Source: Piper betle (taxonomy: Eukaryota > Streptophyta > Magnoliopsida > Piperales > Piperaceae). Taken from it: a stretch of 64,000 nt of DNA. The DNA lies in NCBI GenBank assembly GCA_033002965.1, contig JAURVB010013882.1:7501-71500 (forward strand), read 5' to 3'. The position numbers and the translations under genes are program-made. The notes under the pieces are model-generated. The model saw nothing but the letters and a program-made list of their open reading frames with translations. It did no database searches and was not told the DNA's origin. This document shows positions 37,032 through 50,189 of the stretch, piece after piece (positions within the stretch are counted from its first letter, which is position 1; each line of letters starts with the position of its first letter).

Positions 37032-37883
37032 ATTGCCTTCAACATATGGGATTTCATCATCAGATTCAATAATATCACCAATATATCATGAATGCAATAT
37101 ATATATATATATATAGTACCAATGCAATGTATTTCCTCAGATATTACACATACACATAAAATATAATTATGGTTTTTTTAATTTGATCTAAACCCTGCCC
37201 TTGAAGTGCGTACGTACGTACTAGCTGCTCATGTACGTCAACCTCGATCGATTGGTGGCATATAAATGTCCATAAATAAATAAATAAATAATTCGAAATT
37301 GAACAACTAAATACCTGCATGCACGTCATTACAATTCGTACGTGGTCTCTGATCTTCTGATGATCAGCTAGCTAAGGTAGTCGAATTCAAGCCAGCATAT
37401 ATTTTATACGCATAGAAGATCGATCGTCAACCCCGGGGCCAAACCTTTGACGCAGATATATATAATAATGATGATGGGAAAAGGATTTTGCCTACTGTTT
37501 TTTTACCCCCGGCCCCTCTCAAGATTTCAATTCCATTAATGTTTTGATGTTTCCGCTAGCAATGCTCTCACCTTTGCTCTGTTATTGATAAGGGGGAGAG
37601 CAAAGATGCCCGTACAATTACAATCTCCAAATTAGGTACTTGCCTTCAATGACAACCACAAAATACATCCGACAAGTGAGTGCCTCTCATTTCGATTACA
37701 ATTTTTTTTACAAAAAAGGAAAACTTTTTATTTTTGTGCTATTAATAGATGGAAGAAAAATAGCTCGTACAATTGTTTTCTCACAATCAGATGCCCAACG
37801 TTCTCTGACAACCACACAACAGTTCCGACAAGTGTGTGGTGTAAGGAAAGGAAGCCAACCAGCCTAATTTATTAATTAATAAT
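37032..37883. other. Upstream region of the NHL gene
   Basis: Minus-strand promoter side of the NHL gene. It holds a short (TA)n (37097-37114), a CGTACGTACGTAC stretch near 37210 and a (TAAA)n-like run near 37272-37290. A second diffuse AT-rich part at 37500-37880 lies before the next element. No coding signal. Confidence 0.5.
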
Positions 37884-40777
37884 AGAGGGAAAGAGAATTC
37901 TACGGTGCATTGCCTATATTTATGCAGATGATAGCCGTTAAATCCAGTGGCTTGGCTGTCAATCTTCATCATACACCCCCCCCCCACCCCCACCCCCAAC
38001 TTTGACAACTTGCTCGCCCCTGCCCGCCTCTTGTAGCCTCCCCCCAAACATATTCCCCCCGGTCGCCCCCCTGCCCCCGCCTATCCATGTCCGTAGTCGT
38101 AGCCCCCCCCCCCCCCACTGGTTCCCCATCCCCCCCAGGCGGTCCCCCTTCCACCCCACTCCCCCCCCACCCCTATCCCCACCTGCAGTCGTTGCCCCCG
38201 CCGGCAGCCCCATTCCCCCCGAGCGTCACTATCCCCTTGTCGCAGCCTCCCACCTTAGTTCACACGTTTTCCTCTACTGCCTGATTGCTTAAACTGCCAG
38301 CGATAGCACAGCATAACAGGGGGGGAAAGGGGAAGAAGGGCAATTGCTATTTCGTAATAAAAACTTGACTCGCTCACTTACTAGAGTCAATATTACACGA
38401 AATAAATTTTTAAAAAAATTGTAATAAAAATTTGACTCGCTTTCGACTTGACTCAGTCTCAATTCAAGTCAATATTACACGAAATAAATTTTAAAAAAAA
38501 TTATTAATAAAAACTTGACTTACTCCTTACACATGTCAAATCTTATTAAAAAATAAATTTTAAAAAAAAATTAAAATAATTTTGTAATAAAAATTTGACT
38601 CGCTCCTGACTCGAGTCAAATTTTTATTACAAAATAATTTTTAAAAAAATTAAAAATAAAATATTTCGTAATAAAAAATTGACTCGCTCCCGACATGAGT
38701 TAATAATACAAAATACATCCCAAAAAAATATAAAAAATATAGTAAAATATGATAAAATAAAATAATCGAGTTCTAATAGTTTATTTTATTTTATGATATT
38801 TTATTCTATTTTTTTCATATTTTTTGAGATGTATTTCGTAATAAAAATGTTGACTCGTGTTGGAAGTGAGTCAAATTTTTATTACGAAATTTTTGTGTGT
38901 AATATTGACTCGAGTCGGGAGCGAGTTAATTTTTTATTACAAAATTATTTTATTTAAAAAAATTTATTTCGTAATAAATACTTGACTCGAGTCAGGAGCG
39001 AGTCAAGTTTTTATTACGAAATTATTAGTTTTTAACTTATTTCATGTAATATTGACTCAAGTAGGGAGCGAGTCAAGTTTTTATAACAAAATTGTCCTCC
39101 CCCCCCCCCCCCCTTTGTTTTGTTGCGCCACCGTCGGTGACTGCTCTACAACGACAGCGGCAATTGAGGCAATTGGGCCATGGGGGGACAGCGGTGCCCC
39201 GGGGGGGTGGAAGGAGGCGGGGAACACATGGGGCAGGGGTGGGCATCGGTCGGACAAACATCAGAAGAATTATTGTCTGCGTCCATCCGAAATTTCGTTG
39301 GACAAAATTTGTCCGACCGACTTCAGACATTGAATTGTTCGTCGGGCCCAAACAGTGCCCGCGGAAAGTCCGAAACCCTCTCCACCGCCGTTGCCTCTGT
39401 CGCCGCCGCCTGCCGTATTAGGAGGGTTGGCAATGTCAAAGCAGTGATTGGACGGCCGCAGTGACAGTCGCCGGCAGCGGAATCGACGACGAGCGGCGAT
39501 TCTGGAGTCGTGGAGGCCGGGCAACGGCGGGGGCGCTCGGGGCATCACGGTCGAGCCTGCCAGTGACGATCGGCGGCAGGGCGACGCGGCGGCGGCGGAA
39601 TCGACGACGAGCGGCGATTCCGACGTCGTGGAGGTCGAGCGACGGTAAGGGCGCTCTGGGCATCACAACGACGCGGTGGCGGGGCCTAGCGGCGACGATC
39701 GGCGGCCAGGCGACGTGGCGGCTGCGGCGACCACGACAAGGGGGTGGCGCAGTTTGGACAGGGAAAAGAAAATGGGTTGGAGGTTTGATTGATGGCAATA
39801 TCGAAAATAAGACTTGACTCGCCAATGTCTCGAGTCAATAATAATAACTAACTCGGAATAAATCCTTAAAAAAATCCATAAAATCAGAAAAAATTCCATA
39901 AAATAAAATAAACACTACAACATCATAATGACATTCTATAACTAATAACCCACCCAAATTCCCGTAACGCGTCCTAACGCGGTAAATGGCCTAAACTAAT
40001 TTCACGATCAACTATATATAAAATAAAAAAATAATTGGCATACTCTCATATATTTTGATAACTCATTCTTTTCTATTGTATTCATGATGTTATCATCATA
40101 TACTTGGGTACGTATGACCCTCATGGCTCGTACACCCGACCAGCGTCGACTCAGTACACATATTCTAAAACATACTCGACTTGAACTGACGATTGAACCG
40201 ATCTATTCATAAGCATAAAACCCTGACTCAGATCACTGGTTTTACATTATGTTTATAATGTGATATATTTTTTCAAAGATGGATCATACAAGTTTGTTAT
40301 TAAATATCGGACACTCAGTCGGTCGTTCGGTCGGACAAAAAAATATCCATGTTTGGTTTATTTTAATTCGGTCAAATTTGGTCGGACATACTTCGGACAT
40401 CGGACAGACGGATAAATTCAGACGTCCACGCCCACCCCTACACGTGGGGCGGGTGGGACGACTGCAGATGGGGCAGGCCGCGGCTGCAGACGAGGGATAG
40501 GCCGCGACAGCAGGAGGGGGCATGGGGGAGGGGGGTGGTAGGGGGCAGCTAGGGGGTGGGGGGGGGGGGCTTGTGGCTGTGGGCGGCAGGCGGTGGCACG
40601 GTGGGTGGCCAAGGCACGACAGCGGGCGGGGTCGAGGGCAGGCAGGTCGCTTAAGTGTGTGTGGGTGTAGGGGGGAGATAAAGATTAACAGCCGCCAAAT
40701 TAAATCTAGCAGCTGTCAATGAATGCGTTGCATAAATACAGGCAGGGCATCCTAAAATTTCTCTTTCTCTCTCTCTC

Positions 40778-40781
<4 letters not shown>
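37884..40781. mobile_element. 2.9-kb element with inverted ends, right edge in (TA)n
   Basis: The left end (37884-37980) and the reverse complement of the right end (40781-40665) share about 100 bases: GAAAGAGAA, TGC..TGCCT, TATTTATGCA, GGCTGT.AATCTT and then a run of C. The right edge abuts (TA)n 40782-40813; the left flank is AT-rich (ATTAATTAATAATA) but not a clean repeat. The inside has long C runs (37976-38250), the palindromic GACTCGAGTC units (38330-39095) and a GC-rich block (39110-39780) whose frames match no family I know. There is no transposase, so it would be non-autonomous. Confidence 0.7.
38330..39095. repeat. Palindromic GACTCGAGTC units, copy set 1
   Basis: Repeated TTCGTAATAAAAACTTGACT, CGCTCCCGACTCGAGTCAA and ATTACGAAATAAATTTT segments occur in both orientations. 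The fullest unit (about 38655-38920) is an imperfect palindrome. Its arms contain those segments and ATAGTAAAATA.GATAAAATAAAATAATC, and it is centred on AGTTCTAATAG. The same unit occurs in the elements at 46.2-50.5 and 54.5-58.3 kb. Confidence 0.8.

Positions 40782-40813
<32 letters not shown>
40782..40813. repeat. (TA)n microsatellite between two elements
   Basis: About 16 TA units separate the right end of the 2.9-kb element from the left end of the fold-back element. Confidence 0.9.
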
Positions 40814-40816
<3 letters not shown>

Positions 40817-41466
40817 GGGTGACCTCGGGGCGACCCCAGGAAATTTTCCTGGGGTCGCCCTCAAATCTAGACCGTCCGATCATAAGGACGGTCCAGATCT
40901 CTTCTTCTCAAAACCCTAACCCCTCCCCTCCTCCCAGGCGCCGCCGTCGTCGGGCCACTGTCGCCACCGCCGCGCGACCCCGCCCTTGCCGCCACCGTCA
41001 CTCGCTGTCGTTCGCCGCCATCCATGGGCGTGGGCATGGCAAGGAGGAACGGCGGCGGCGCATCGACAACGGGCTCGACGCGCCGCCGCTATTCCTCCTC
41101 GCTGCGCCCACGCCTGCGGACGGCAGCGCGAGGGTCCCTAGCGTGGGGGCACGAGGAGACGACGGCAAGCGACAGTGGCAGCGGGGGCAGGGTCACGCGG
41201 CAACGAGGTGACAACGGGCCCGACGCGCTGCCGCCGTTCCTCCTTGCCGCGCCCACGCCCGCGGACGGCGGCGAGCGACGGTGGCGGCAATGGCGGGGTC
41301 GCGCAGCGGCAGCGATAGCGGCCCGGCGAGCGGCGACACATGGGAGGAGGGGAGGGGTTAGGGTTTTGAGAAGAAGAGATCTGGACCGTTCTTATAATTG
41401 GACGGTCCAGATTTGGGGCGATCCCAAGAAATTTTTCTTGAGGTCGCCCCTAGGTTACCCAACCCC
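40814..41466. mobile_element. 653-base fold-back element inside (TA)n
   Basis: The left arm (40814-about 41065) and right arm (about 41215-41466) are inverted copies. Read inward both give GGTTGGGT.ACCT.GGGGCGAC, then a CC.AGGAAA..TTTCCT.GG palindrome, then a GACCGTCC..GGACGGTCCAGATCT palindrome. They continue through TTCTTCTCAAAACCCTAACC into a GC-rich part. Both edges abut (TA)n runs (40782-40813, 41467-41492). The roughly 150-base centre partly repeats the arms directly. It is a non-autonomous, MITE-like fold-back without a protein. Rice Micron elements are the nearest precedent for insertion in (TA)n. Confidence 0.85.
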
Positions 41467-41492
41467 TATATATATATATATATATATATATA
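41467..41492. repeat. (TA)n microsatellite, right of the fold-back element
   Basis: About 13 TA units, followed by GGGGTTGG, which repeats the outermost bases of the fold-back element. This hints at an older, lost copy on the far side. A further (TA)n lies at about 41550-41582. Confidence 0.85.
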
Positions 41493-41542
41493 GGGGTTGG
41501 CAGCTAGGCATAATTAAATTATTCAATGTAATAAGCTTATTG

Positions 41543-41584
<42 letters not shown>

Positions 41585-42028
41585 TCAACGATTCTTCTTT
41601 TGTAAAGATTAATTATCCTCTGATTAAAATAAAACATTTGTCATAAACCTCCATCCAATGAAGAGTACCAATCTGAGATGTAACTTGGATATCAACCATT
41701 TCCACCAGTACAGTATACAGCATACAGTCTTCCATTTAGTTGAATGTCATGTTGTGGGCAATGAATATACTACGTACTAGTCATGGAAAACAACTCAAGT
41801 TGTTGACAGAAAAAGGAGTCGCGCATGCAACGAGGAATCCATAAAAATTCATTGATCACGAACTAATATTAGACGAGATCAGATGTTAGTCCACAGTGGG
41901 AGCCATTCACGAAGTAGTTCCCGGACGCCAAAAGCGTCACTCTGAATATGAATATATTGGCATTCATACAAAAGCGAGAAGCCTCTCGAACCCATACTCC
42001 GTCACGCAACCTCGCAAACTCGGAAATT
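41493..42028. other. 3' flank of the cyclophilin gene
   Basis: No gene is seen. The minus-strand 3' UTR of the cyclophilin gene should lie here. It contains a second (TA)n at 41550-41582. Confidence 0.5.
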
Positions 42029-45000
42029 TCATGTCAAGGATTTGCCTGCCCATTCTCGCTCTCTTCTTTTAACTTTTGCCTGCATTCTGTTGAACTTCTC
42101 TTTCCCCTTTGCCAAAAGAGGATCATGCACAACATACTCGTTAGGATCATTGGTCCGAGCCATGTTATCCTGCACCGAACAAACGTCTTATCAAAATTTC
42201 CATGCTCTGAAGCAATAAGGGTAGGTCAAGACGAGATATTTTGCAAGTATATACCTTTGCAGAAGGATCTACAAAAAATTTCAGTTCACGTTTCCTCCAT
42301 CCATAAGTATCATCTTCATTTACAGCTTCGGCAGTTGCCTGGGAGTCTTCACCAGTAGCGGACTTCAAAGAACTTGACGTCATGAATTTCTCCAGCTTTG
42401 CAAGTGTCTGGTACAGAAAAGGCAACATTGAGAACTTAGCTGAACAAGCAACCTTCTCCAAAGGAGAGTAAAAAATGTTTCTGCCACTAATTTTAACAAG
42501 CTTACGAACTAAGATGCATTAGCAACAATATGCAGGTTTTTCAAACTCTGAGCACAGTCATGGAACACAGCATCAAACAATTTTCTTTCTTCATTGTTAC
42601 ATTAGTTATTGGAAACTGGAATTGGGATGGGGAAAATGGCACTCACAATACCAATAGATAGCATAATATCACACTTCTGAACTCAAGATTTAAAAGATTA
42701 AAGACTATCACTGCATATTCAAAAAACAGTACCTCCTCTTCCCGCCCTTGCAGCCTGCGCTTCTTCTGTTTGTTTTGGTGTCTTTTCTGCTCCGTCTCAT
42801 TTAATAGTAGCAAATCAACATCAGATCTAGCCATTCGCTCTGCCCTAGCCTCTGATCCAACTCCCTTCTTTCTCAATGACAATTTTTCCAACTTTGAAAC
42901 TCGCTTAAGTTCAGAATCTTCACTTCTGCCCCTGAAGAGAATCCATATGATGGAAGCAATTCATGATCAACAAAATTATAGGTGGGCAAATGGCCAGTGA
43001 TAATACATCAAATATGCAAATAACTATGGAAGACTACAATCTTGAAATTGAAATCAACACTCCTAAATTCAGGTGATATTAGCAGCTTTATTTCTAAAAT
43101 CAACATCCTAAATTTTGACGATAAAAAACCAAGCACTTACAGAAACATTTCAGTGAAGTAGAAAGCTTGATCATTTAAATTGGAAAAAAACAACCTTTAT
43201 CTAAATAAATAATCTGTGTGCTTTCACCAGCTTATTTAGAATAAGTTTTCCCAGGGGCACAACAACTCAGGCTAACAGAGAGAAAGGTAATGAATATTAG
43301 CCATTGATACTATACAAAAAGAAAAACAGGCAATCCTCTGTTGATGCAAGAAAGCTTTAACCTATAGAATCTAATGACGGACGGAGTCAGAAAGATCTAC
43401 TTACTTAGTTTTACTATACCATTTAGCACACTAAGAACAAATGGAAATCAGCATGTTAACACACATGTTGTCTAGAAAGTGATACAACAACATAAATGCA
43501 TAAAAACCAAATTATGTACCTTGGAGATGGGCTTCTCTGTCTTTCTGAACTAGTTCTATCTGCAATAATATAGGAAATAATGAGCAAATATTGTTGCAGT
43601 GGAAGAGGAAAATAAAATTGGGTAACTTGCTTCATTTAGCATACAAACAGTCAACTTCTGTAGGTTGGGTAAGTCTCCGAGATCTTTCCGTTTTTGTAGA
43701 ATTTGTGACCTCATACGAGCATCAAAATGTGCATCATCGTCGCTGAAATCAGATGTACCAGAATGTGTTGCAGTTGACTCTTTTTCAATGCCGTCTCTCT
43801 TACTAGTTAAAATTTCTCTAACAGATATTTGTAAATCCTTTTTACTCTTTATTTGCGCCAGATTCTACACAAAGAAAAAATTATGTAAGCTGCATAATTC
43901 AAAAACTGAAATAACAGAAATTAATCAATGCTGCCGGCAGCTTTGGGGCCAAAGTTGATTGACCCTCTCTTCTACACTGGCCTCCAGGATGAGGACAGAA
44001 TAAGGGATGGAAGGTTGTACAGTGATCAAGTAACTAAAACTACATCAAAGGTATGATGATGAGCAGAGTCACATAATTGTGCTCACCAGCTTCTTTGAGC
44101 GTAATAGACTAACATGTTTTATTTTTTTGGGAATGAAAAAAGAAAAGAAAGGATAAGAGAAGCTTATGATCAGAAGAGGAGAAGATAATCTAATGTTGGT
44201 ACTAACACAATATGATAAGAGTTCAGCAACAATCATTTTAAGTATACTAGACTTAGGTCCCCGTGCATTTAGACAATGCATACAATGAAACATACTGGTT
44301 CTTTTTCAAATGATTCATCTTTCAGAAGCCGTGGGTCATTTAACACATCATGACTACTCTTGATCTTCTCTTTTTATCACAGCCAACTCTTTCTCCTCTT
44401 CCTCTGCTTCTTCCCCAAAAGACAGCAAATTCAGCTTCCTGCATACAACGACAATGATGGCTTCATTATAGCTAACTCAGGTCTGTGACAACTGATAAGG
44501 ATCTCAACTATTATTAATAGATTAAATCATAAAAGTAAATGAAGCATTAAAGTCACGAAATTTCTTATTAATAAGGGCACACCAATAGACCATTTTTGTC
44601 ACGATCATACACAAGAGCAGTTTTGAAGCATTTGATTTTAAGAAATAATCTATAGTGGCATAGGACATTGCAGAAAGTAATTTGAATTTAAAAAATTACC
44701 TACAACGGCATATGATATTTTACATGAAACAACACTTCAACTTTACTATGGGAACGAAAAAGAAAAAAAAGATAATTGACTAATACAAGGACATGGCTTA
44801 AATGAATTTTGAGAAAGAGGACGATGAATGCTTACTTAACAGTTTTCTCAGCTTTCTTCTTCTGATTCTTCTCTGCAACTTGAGAGATCAAAGAGGAGCT
44901 TTGGGGCAGATTTCTCACAACAATATCATCAAAGGGATTCCACAAAACCTGAAGCATGAATTCCAATAAATGGTTCCATGACTCTTGAAATAATTATGCA

Positions 45001-46040
45001 CGTATGTTAGCTGCAAAGAGATGATAAGCATTTACTTATGCAGAGAACTTATAAGGAGCATCATCAGACATAAGTTTCCACTTTCAGACACCCCCCACCC
45101 CGAATAAAAGAAAAAGAAAAAGAAAAAAAAGAAATAATGATAAGAAAATTAGTGAGAAAGGAATTATAGGTTGATTCTAACACTGGGAAAGGAAGGAATC
45201 TTTCAAAAAACAAGAGATTATATATTCCAAGTGGTCATGATGATCCATCCAACATAGACGTATAGATGACAATGCAGAACATATAAAACTATTGCGCACC
45301 TACTTGTATGAATGTATATATAAATATGTAAATGTATAGCAGGTAACTATATATATAGGATGATGAGAATGTCAAAATGTGGTCACCTCGACGGAGAGCA
45401 TTTTTGGAATGGGATCCAAGGGTCGATCCGTTTTATCCGTCTCCACTTCACCCAAACGAAGAAGGTTGAAAATAGAATCTCCAGTGACCTAAATAGAAAT
45501 TAATAAATAAAGTGAAAAGGATAAGAATTAAATTAAAAAAAATAAATGAATAAAAAGAAATAAACAAGGAGGAGATAGTTATGGGTATATAGAGAGAAAT
45601 AGTGAGGGGGAAAAAAGGAAACAGGGAGGGAGTTACTAATACTTTGCCAAAGATGGTGTTTTTCGGTCGAGCCAATCGGCACGATCCAAGGTGAGGAAGA
45701 ACTGGGAGGCGTTGGAATTGGGGGTGCCGGCATTAGCGGAGGCGAGTAGGCCACGGTGGTTGAAGCGCAAACGGGAGTGGAACTCGTCGGGGAAGACAGA
45801 GCCGTAGATGCTCCGGCCGCCGGTGCCAGAGCCGGTGGGATCGCCGCCCTGGACGAGGAAGGATTTGATGACGCGGTGGAAGAGGGAGCCGTCGTAGTAG
45901 CCCTCGAGGCAGAGCTGGACGAAGTTGCGGACCGACTTGGGCGCCTCCTTAGGCCAAAGCTCGATGTCCAGGGGGCCGTAGCTGGTGTGGATCACCACCT
46001 TCCCCCGCGTCGGAGGCTCCAAGTTGTACACGCTCGACAT
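42029..46040 (-). CDS. CWC27: CWC27/CYP57-type cyclophilin (peptidyl-prolyl isomerase), nine exons, two frame breaks
   Basis: Spliceosome-associated cyclophilin expected in the nucleus. Exons on minus: 46040-45643, 45488-45387, 44948-44836, 44438-44296, 43864-43645, 43559-43520, 42931-42733, 42407-42255, 42169-42029. All are GT-AG. Exons 1-3 encode the cyclophilin fold (YNLEPPTRGKVVIHTS, FHRVIKSFLVQGGDPTGSGT, ANAGTPNSNASQFFLTLDRADW, TGDSIFNLLRLGEVET). Exon 5 has the family's FDARMRSQILQKRKDLGD; exon 7 KLEKLSLRKKGVGSEA and KKRRLQG; exon 9 ends KGKEKFNRMQAKVKRREREW then AGKSLT. Two single-base breaks occur: exon 1 has five A where six keep frame (about 45663-45667), and exon 4 has five A where four keep frame (about 44374-44378). 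With these two corrected every phase fits and the product is about 502 aa, the normal length. Downstream exons are clean, so assembly error is likelier than a pseudogene. Confidence 0.92.
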
Positions 46041-46198
46041 CTCTGCCTATCTCCACCGTTATGTACTGTTTTCCTCCAGTTTATTCCTATTTACCCGATC
46101 TCCCACCCAAGTCCCAGCCCAGTCCCGGTCCCCTCCGCCTCTTCCTTACCCTTTTCCTTCCCCTTCCAGTGTCGAGTACGAGTTAGAACAGAAAATTA

Positions 46199-46201
<3 letters not shown>

Positions 46202-46240
<39 letters not shown>
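46202..46240. repeat. (TA)n microsatellite, left edge of the 4.2-kb element
   Basis: About 19 TA units lie between the cyclophilin gene's upstream leader and the element's inverted end. Confidence 0.9.
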
Positions 46241-46242
<2 letters not shown>

Positions 46243-46859
46243 AGAAAGGATTGCTGTAATTGAGCACAGCCATCTTGGCTGTGCTCAATTTTTACAGCCG
46301 TTGGATTCAATCCAACGGCTGTAAATAAATCCCCCTCCCCCCCTCCCCCCCAACTCCCTCTTCCCGCCCTTGCAACCATTCTATTTTGCGCCACCACCCG
46401 CGCATCCCAGCCGCGCCCCGCTTCCCCCACCCCTGACCCCCGCCCCAGCGCTCCTCCCAGCCCGCTCGCCCCCGCTCGCTGCATCAGTTGCCGCACCTGC
46501 CAGCCACGCTTGCCCACCTAGCCCGCCCACCGCGCCGGCCCCTGCGCCCCCACCGCGCCCTCCGTGTCACACCTCAAGTTGGACGGAAGGACGACGACGA
46601 CAAAGGATGGTTGACGACAAGACGGCGGCATCGGCACCGAGGCCGGTGGCGCTCCACGAAACAGAGCAGGAGGGGCGACAAGCAGATTAAGGAAAATAGA
46701 AAGAAGGCAAAATAAGGAAAAGATGGGCGGCAATGGCGATGCTGGCCGGCGGTAGTACAGGTGACGGCGGCGGCGAGGTCACCGGCGGTCGGGGTGGAGC
46801 GGCAAAAACAGAGGAGGGGGGGACGATCGTCGGTAGAGGAGAAACAGGGGAGGTCGGGG

Positions 46860-49070
46860 AGCTCAATGGCAGTTTCGTAATTAAAACTTGACTCGCTCTC
46901 GACTTGAGTTAATATTATAAAATATATCCCGAAAAATACAAAAAATATAGTAAAATACGATAAAATAAAATAATCAAGTTCTAATAGATTATTTTATTTT
47001 ATGGTATTTTAATCTATTTTTTCATATTTTTTGATATATATTGCCTAATATTGATCGAGTTGAGTCAAGCTTTTATTTTAAAACTACTCCTCTTGAAAAA
47101 TATGAAAAAATAGGGTAAAATATCATAAAATAAAATAATCCATTATAATTTGATTATTTTATTTTTTGGTATTTTATTGAATTTTTACATTTTTAGGGAA
47201 TTATTTCGTAATATTGACTCCTGTATGGACCGAGTCAAGTTTTTATTACAAAACTACCCCTGCCTATTTCCTTCCCAACTTGTGTCAATATCACAAAATA
47301 AATCTAGAAAAAAATGAAAAAATAGATAAAAATACCATAAGATAAAATAATCAATTAGAACTCAATTATTTTATTTTATGGTATTTTATTATATTTTTTA
47401 TATTTTTCAGGATATATTTTGTAATATTAACTAGAGTCGAGAGCGAGCCAAGTTTTTATTACGAAATTACCCTTGCCAATTTCCTCCTCCCTCCTTTATT
47501 TTTCCGGCGACTCTGTTTTTCCACCCTTTGCCGTGCCACCGAATCGCTAGTGACCTCGCTGCCGGCCGCTCGTTGGCGACTTCGAGAGCAAGTCATAAAA
47601 TATTGACAGTGAGCGAGTCAAGTTTTTTTACGAAATTATTTTTTATATATATTTTACGAAAAAAAAGAGGAGGGGGGATGATCGTCGGTAGGGAGAAACA
47701 GGGGAGGTGGGGGCTCGATGGCAATTTCGTAATTTAAACTTGACTCGGTCCCGACTTGAGTCAATATTATAAAAATTGATCTCAAAAAATAAAAAATATA
47801 GTAAAATACGATAAAATGAAATAATCGAGTTCTAATAGATTATTTTATTTTATGGTATTTTAATCTATTTTTTAATATTTTTTGGGATTTATTTCGTAAT
47901 ATTGACTCGAGTCAAGACCGAGTCAAGTTTTTATTACAAAACTACCCCTCTCAAAAAATATGAACAAAATAGGATAAAATACCATAAAATAAAATAATCC
48001 ATTATAATTCAATTATTTTATTTTATAATATTTTCCTGTATTTTTTTATATTTTCGGGATTTATTTTGTAATAAAAAATTGACTCACTCCCGACTCGAGT
48101 CTATATTACAAAATATATCCCGACATCATGTTCCAGTGCTTCGTCCCCCTCGTCGAGGTTGGTGTTCATGCTAGCCGCGACGCCCGGGACCACCCCCCGC
48201 GACGCCCGGCCAAGTTCACATTTTTCCTTCGTCGACTACATCGATGTCCGCAAAGCCGTCGCCTACGCCAGCCTGCAGCTGTAGTCAGCCATTGATCACG
48301 AATTCGCCGAGGCGGTTGTCATGAGGGCGGCCAATCCGAGCAAGTAAATTGAGAGGGTGGTTGACGGCGGGAGCTGGCGGCCGGGGAACGAAAACGGCAG
48401 GGACAAGGGGAAGGAATGGAGGCGACGGCGAGGCGGCGACGACACTGGCCGGCGGCGGGCGGCAGCGGGCGGCAAAACAGGGGCAAAAAGAGTGATCGCG
48501 CGGCAAAGCAGGGGAAAACGAAATGGGAGGGGTAGTTTCGTAATAAAAAGTTTACTCGCTGCCGACTCGAGTCAATATTATAAAATAGATCAAAAAAATT
48601 AAAAAAATACAGTAAATTCCATAAAATAAAATAATTTCGTAATAAAAAATTATGGTATTTTAATTTATTTTTTAATATTTTTCGTGATTTATTTCGTAAT
48701 ATTGACTCGTGTAGGGAGCGAGTAAAGTTTTTATTACAAAATTACCCCTGCCCATTTCCTTCCCAACTCGTGTCAATATTACGAAATAAATCTTAAAAAA
48801 TATGATGAAATACATCCCGACTCGATCCCGGCAGGGGTAGTTTTGTAATAAAACCTTTACTCGATCCCGACTCGAGTCAATATGATGAAATACACACCAA
48901 TAAATATAAAAAATACTATAAAATGCCAAAAAAATAAAATAATCAAGTTGTAATTGATTTTTTAATTTTATGGTATTTTACTCGATTTTTTCATATTTTT
49001 CGACATGTATTTCGTAATATTGACTTGAGTCGGGAACGAATCAAGTTTTATTACGAAACTACCCCGGCAC
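46860..49070. repeat. Palindromic GACTCGAGTC units, copy set 2
   Basis: About six to eight units of 170-230 bases, interrupted by GC-rich pieces (47475-47700, 48120-48530). Clear ones are about 46867-47090, 47263-47475, 47716-47945, 48535-48750 and 48835-49065. Each opens with GTTTCGTAATAAAAACTTGA, passes GACTCGAGTCAATATTA and ATAGTAAAATACGATAAAAT, reaches a centre AGTTCTAATAGATT, then returns through the reverse complement to GTCAAGTTTTTATTACGAAA and CTACCCC. Confidence 0.85.
48110..48345 (+). pseudogene. Possible captured coding fragment, unidentified
   Basis: Between two palindromic units lies a GC-rich stretch with a coding look. One frame reads VDYIDVRKAVAYASLQL, a stop, then SAIDHEFAEAVVMRAANPSK. 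I cannot assign it to a family. The sharp GC contrast and the stop suggest a captured gene piece that has decayed. Confidence 0.3.
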
Positions 49071-50189
49071 CTAAACTCCTTCTCCCCCGCCTCTGTTTCC
49101 CGCTTCGTCCGTTCCCGCTTCATCTGTTTCCCCCGCCATCGCCAGCGACGGTCCGCCAAGCCCACCGCGCAGTCCACCCCCTCCTCCCTCCGCCGCCACG
49201 TCCACTGTTTGAATCTCCTCCATCGACGCCTCCGACCCAGTGTATCTCATCTGAAGGTGCTGCTATTTAGACGCCTCCGAGGACAGAGCTTCCTCTGTTT
49301 CTCCCGCCAACGGCAGTCCTCCAAACACACCGCAGAGTCCACCTCCTCCTCCGCCGCCATGCCCACATATGGAACACAACAGATAAAATCAACGAGCTTA
49401 ATTTTTTTATAGAAGCAATCATACTCATAGATCGACGAGTTTGCATACCCATTTCATAATATTTCAGTATTAGTTTCATATGCGAAGCCAATATTTTATG
49501 ATGTTCCCCATTCCATGCATGGATAAAATGGTTAGTGCCCATTCAAAGGAAAACACAACAGGCCTGCAAAAAGGAAAATGCCGGCAAAGAGGAGGAACAG
49601 ATTCGCGGCCAAAAGTGGATGCCATCAATCACAACAACACTACAAGAAAAAATTCGCCAACAAAACCATTCTATTTTGTAACAGAGGATGCCATCAATCA
49701 CACAAATAAGAGGAAGAACTGGATCCAACAACCTAAACACCCAAATAAGCAAAATTCACCTGACAATGCGTTTTGCTGGGCAACGAAATTTCTGCAGCAG
49801 AAGAAGATGATTAGAAAATGTGAATTAATCTAATAGAGTACTAGAAGTGGCACCTCTTGTTGCATTTTTTGGCTTTGTCCCTTGGATGTCCTCTCTGTTA
49901 CGCATCAAGATAAGAGGAAACATTACCATTAATAAACATAAGGCACCGCCGGACGCCGTCACCTACACCACCGCCGGACAGCGTCGCCTACACCACCGCC
50001 GGCCCGCCGTCACGTACCCAAGGTACCGCCTTTGGCCTGCTTATAATCAAACGAAGGCAGGGGAGGTGGATTGGGCGAATGAAGCGAGAGTGTAGGCATG
50101 AAACAGAGCTTGTCTCTCGCCCCTCCGCCCTCCTCCTTCTCCTTCCTCCCGAGAAATAACCTGTATGCGGGCGAGCACAGCAGGGGCTG

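Noticed and set aside
41024..41605. 193-codon plus-strand frame
   Set aside because: Runs through the fold-back element's right arm and out into (TA)n; arms are inverted repeats and the peptide is compositional.
49638..49655. CACTACAAGAAAAAA, a possible CACTA left terminus
   Set aside because: No subterminal repeats and no matching opposite end nearby; the motif alone occurs by chance in A-rich DNA.
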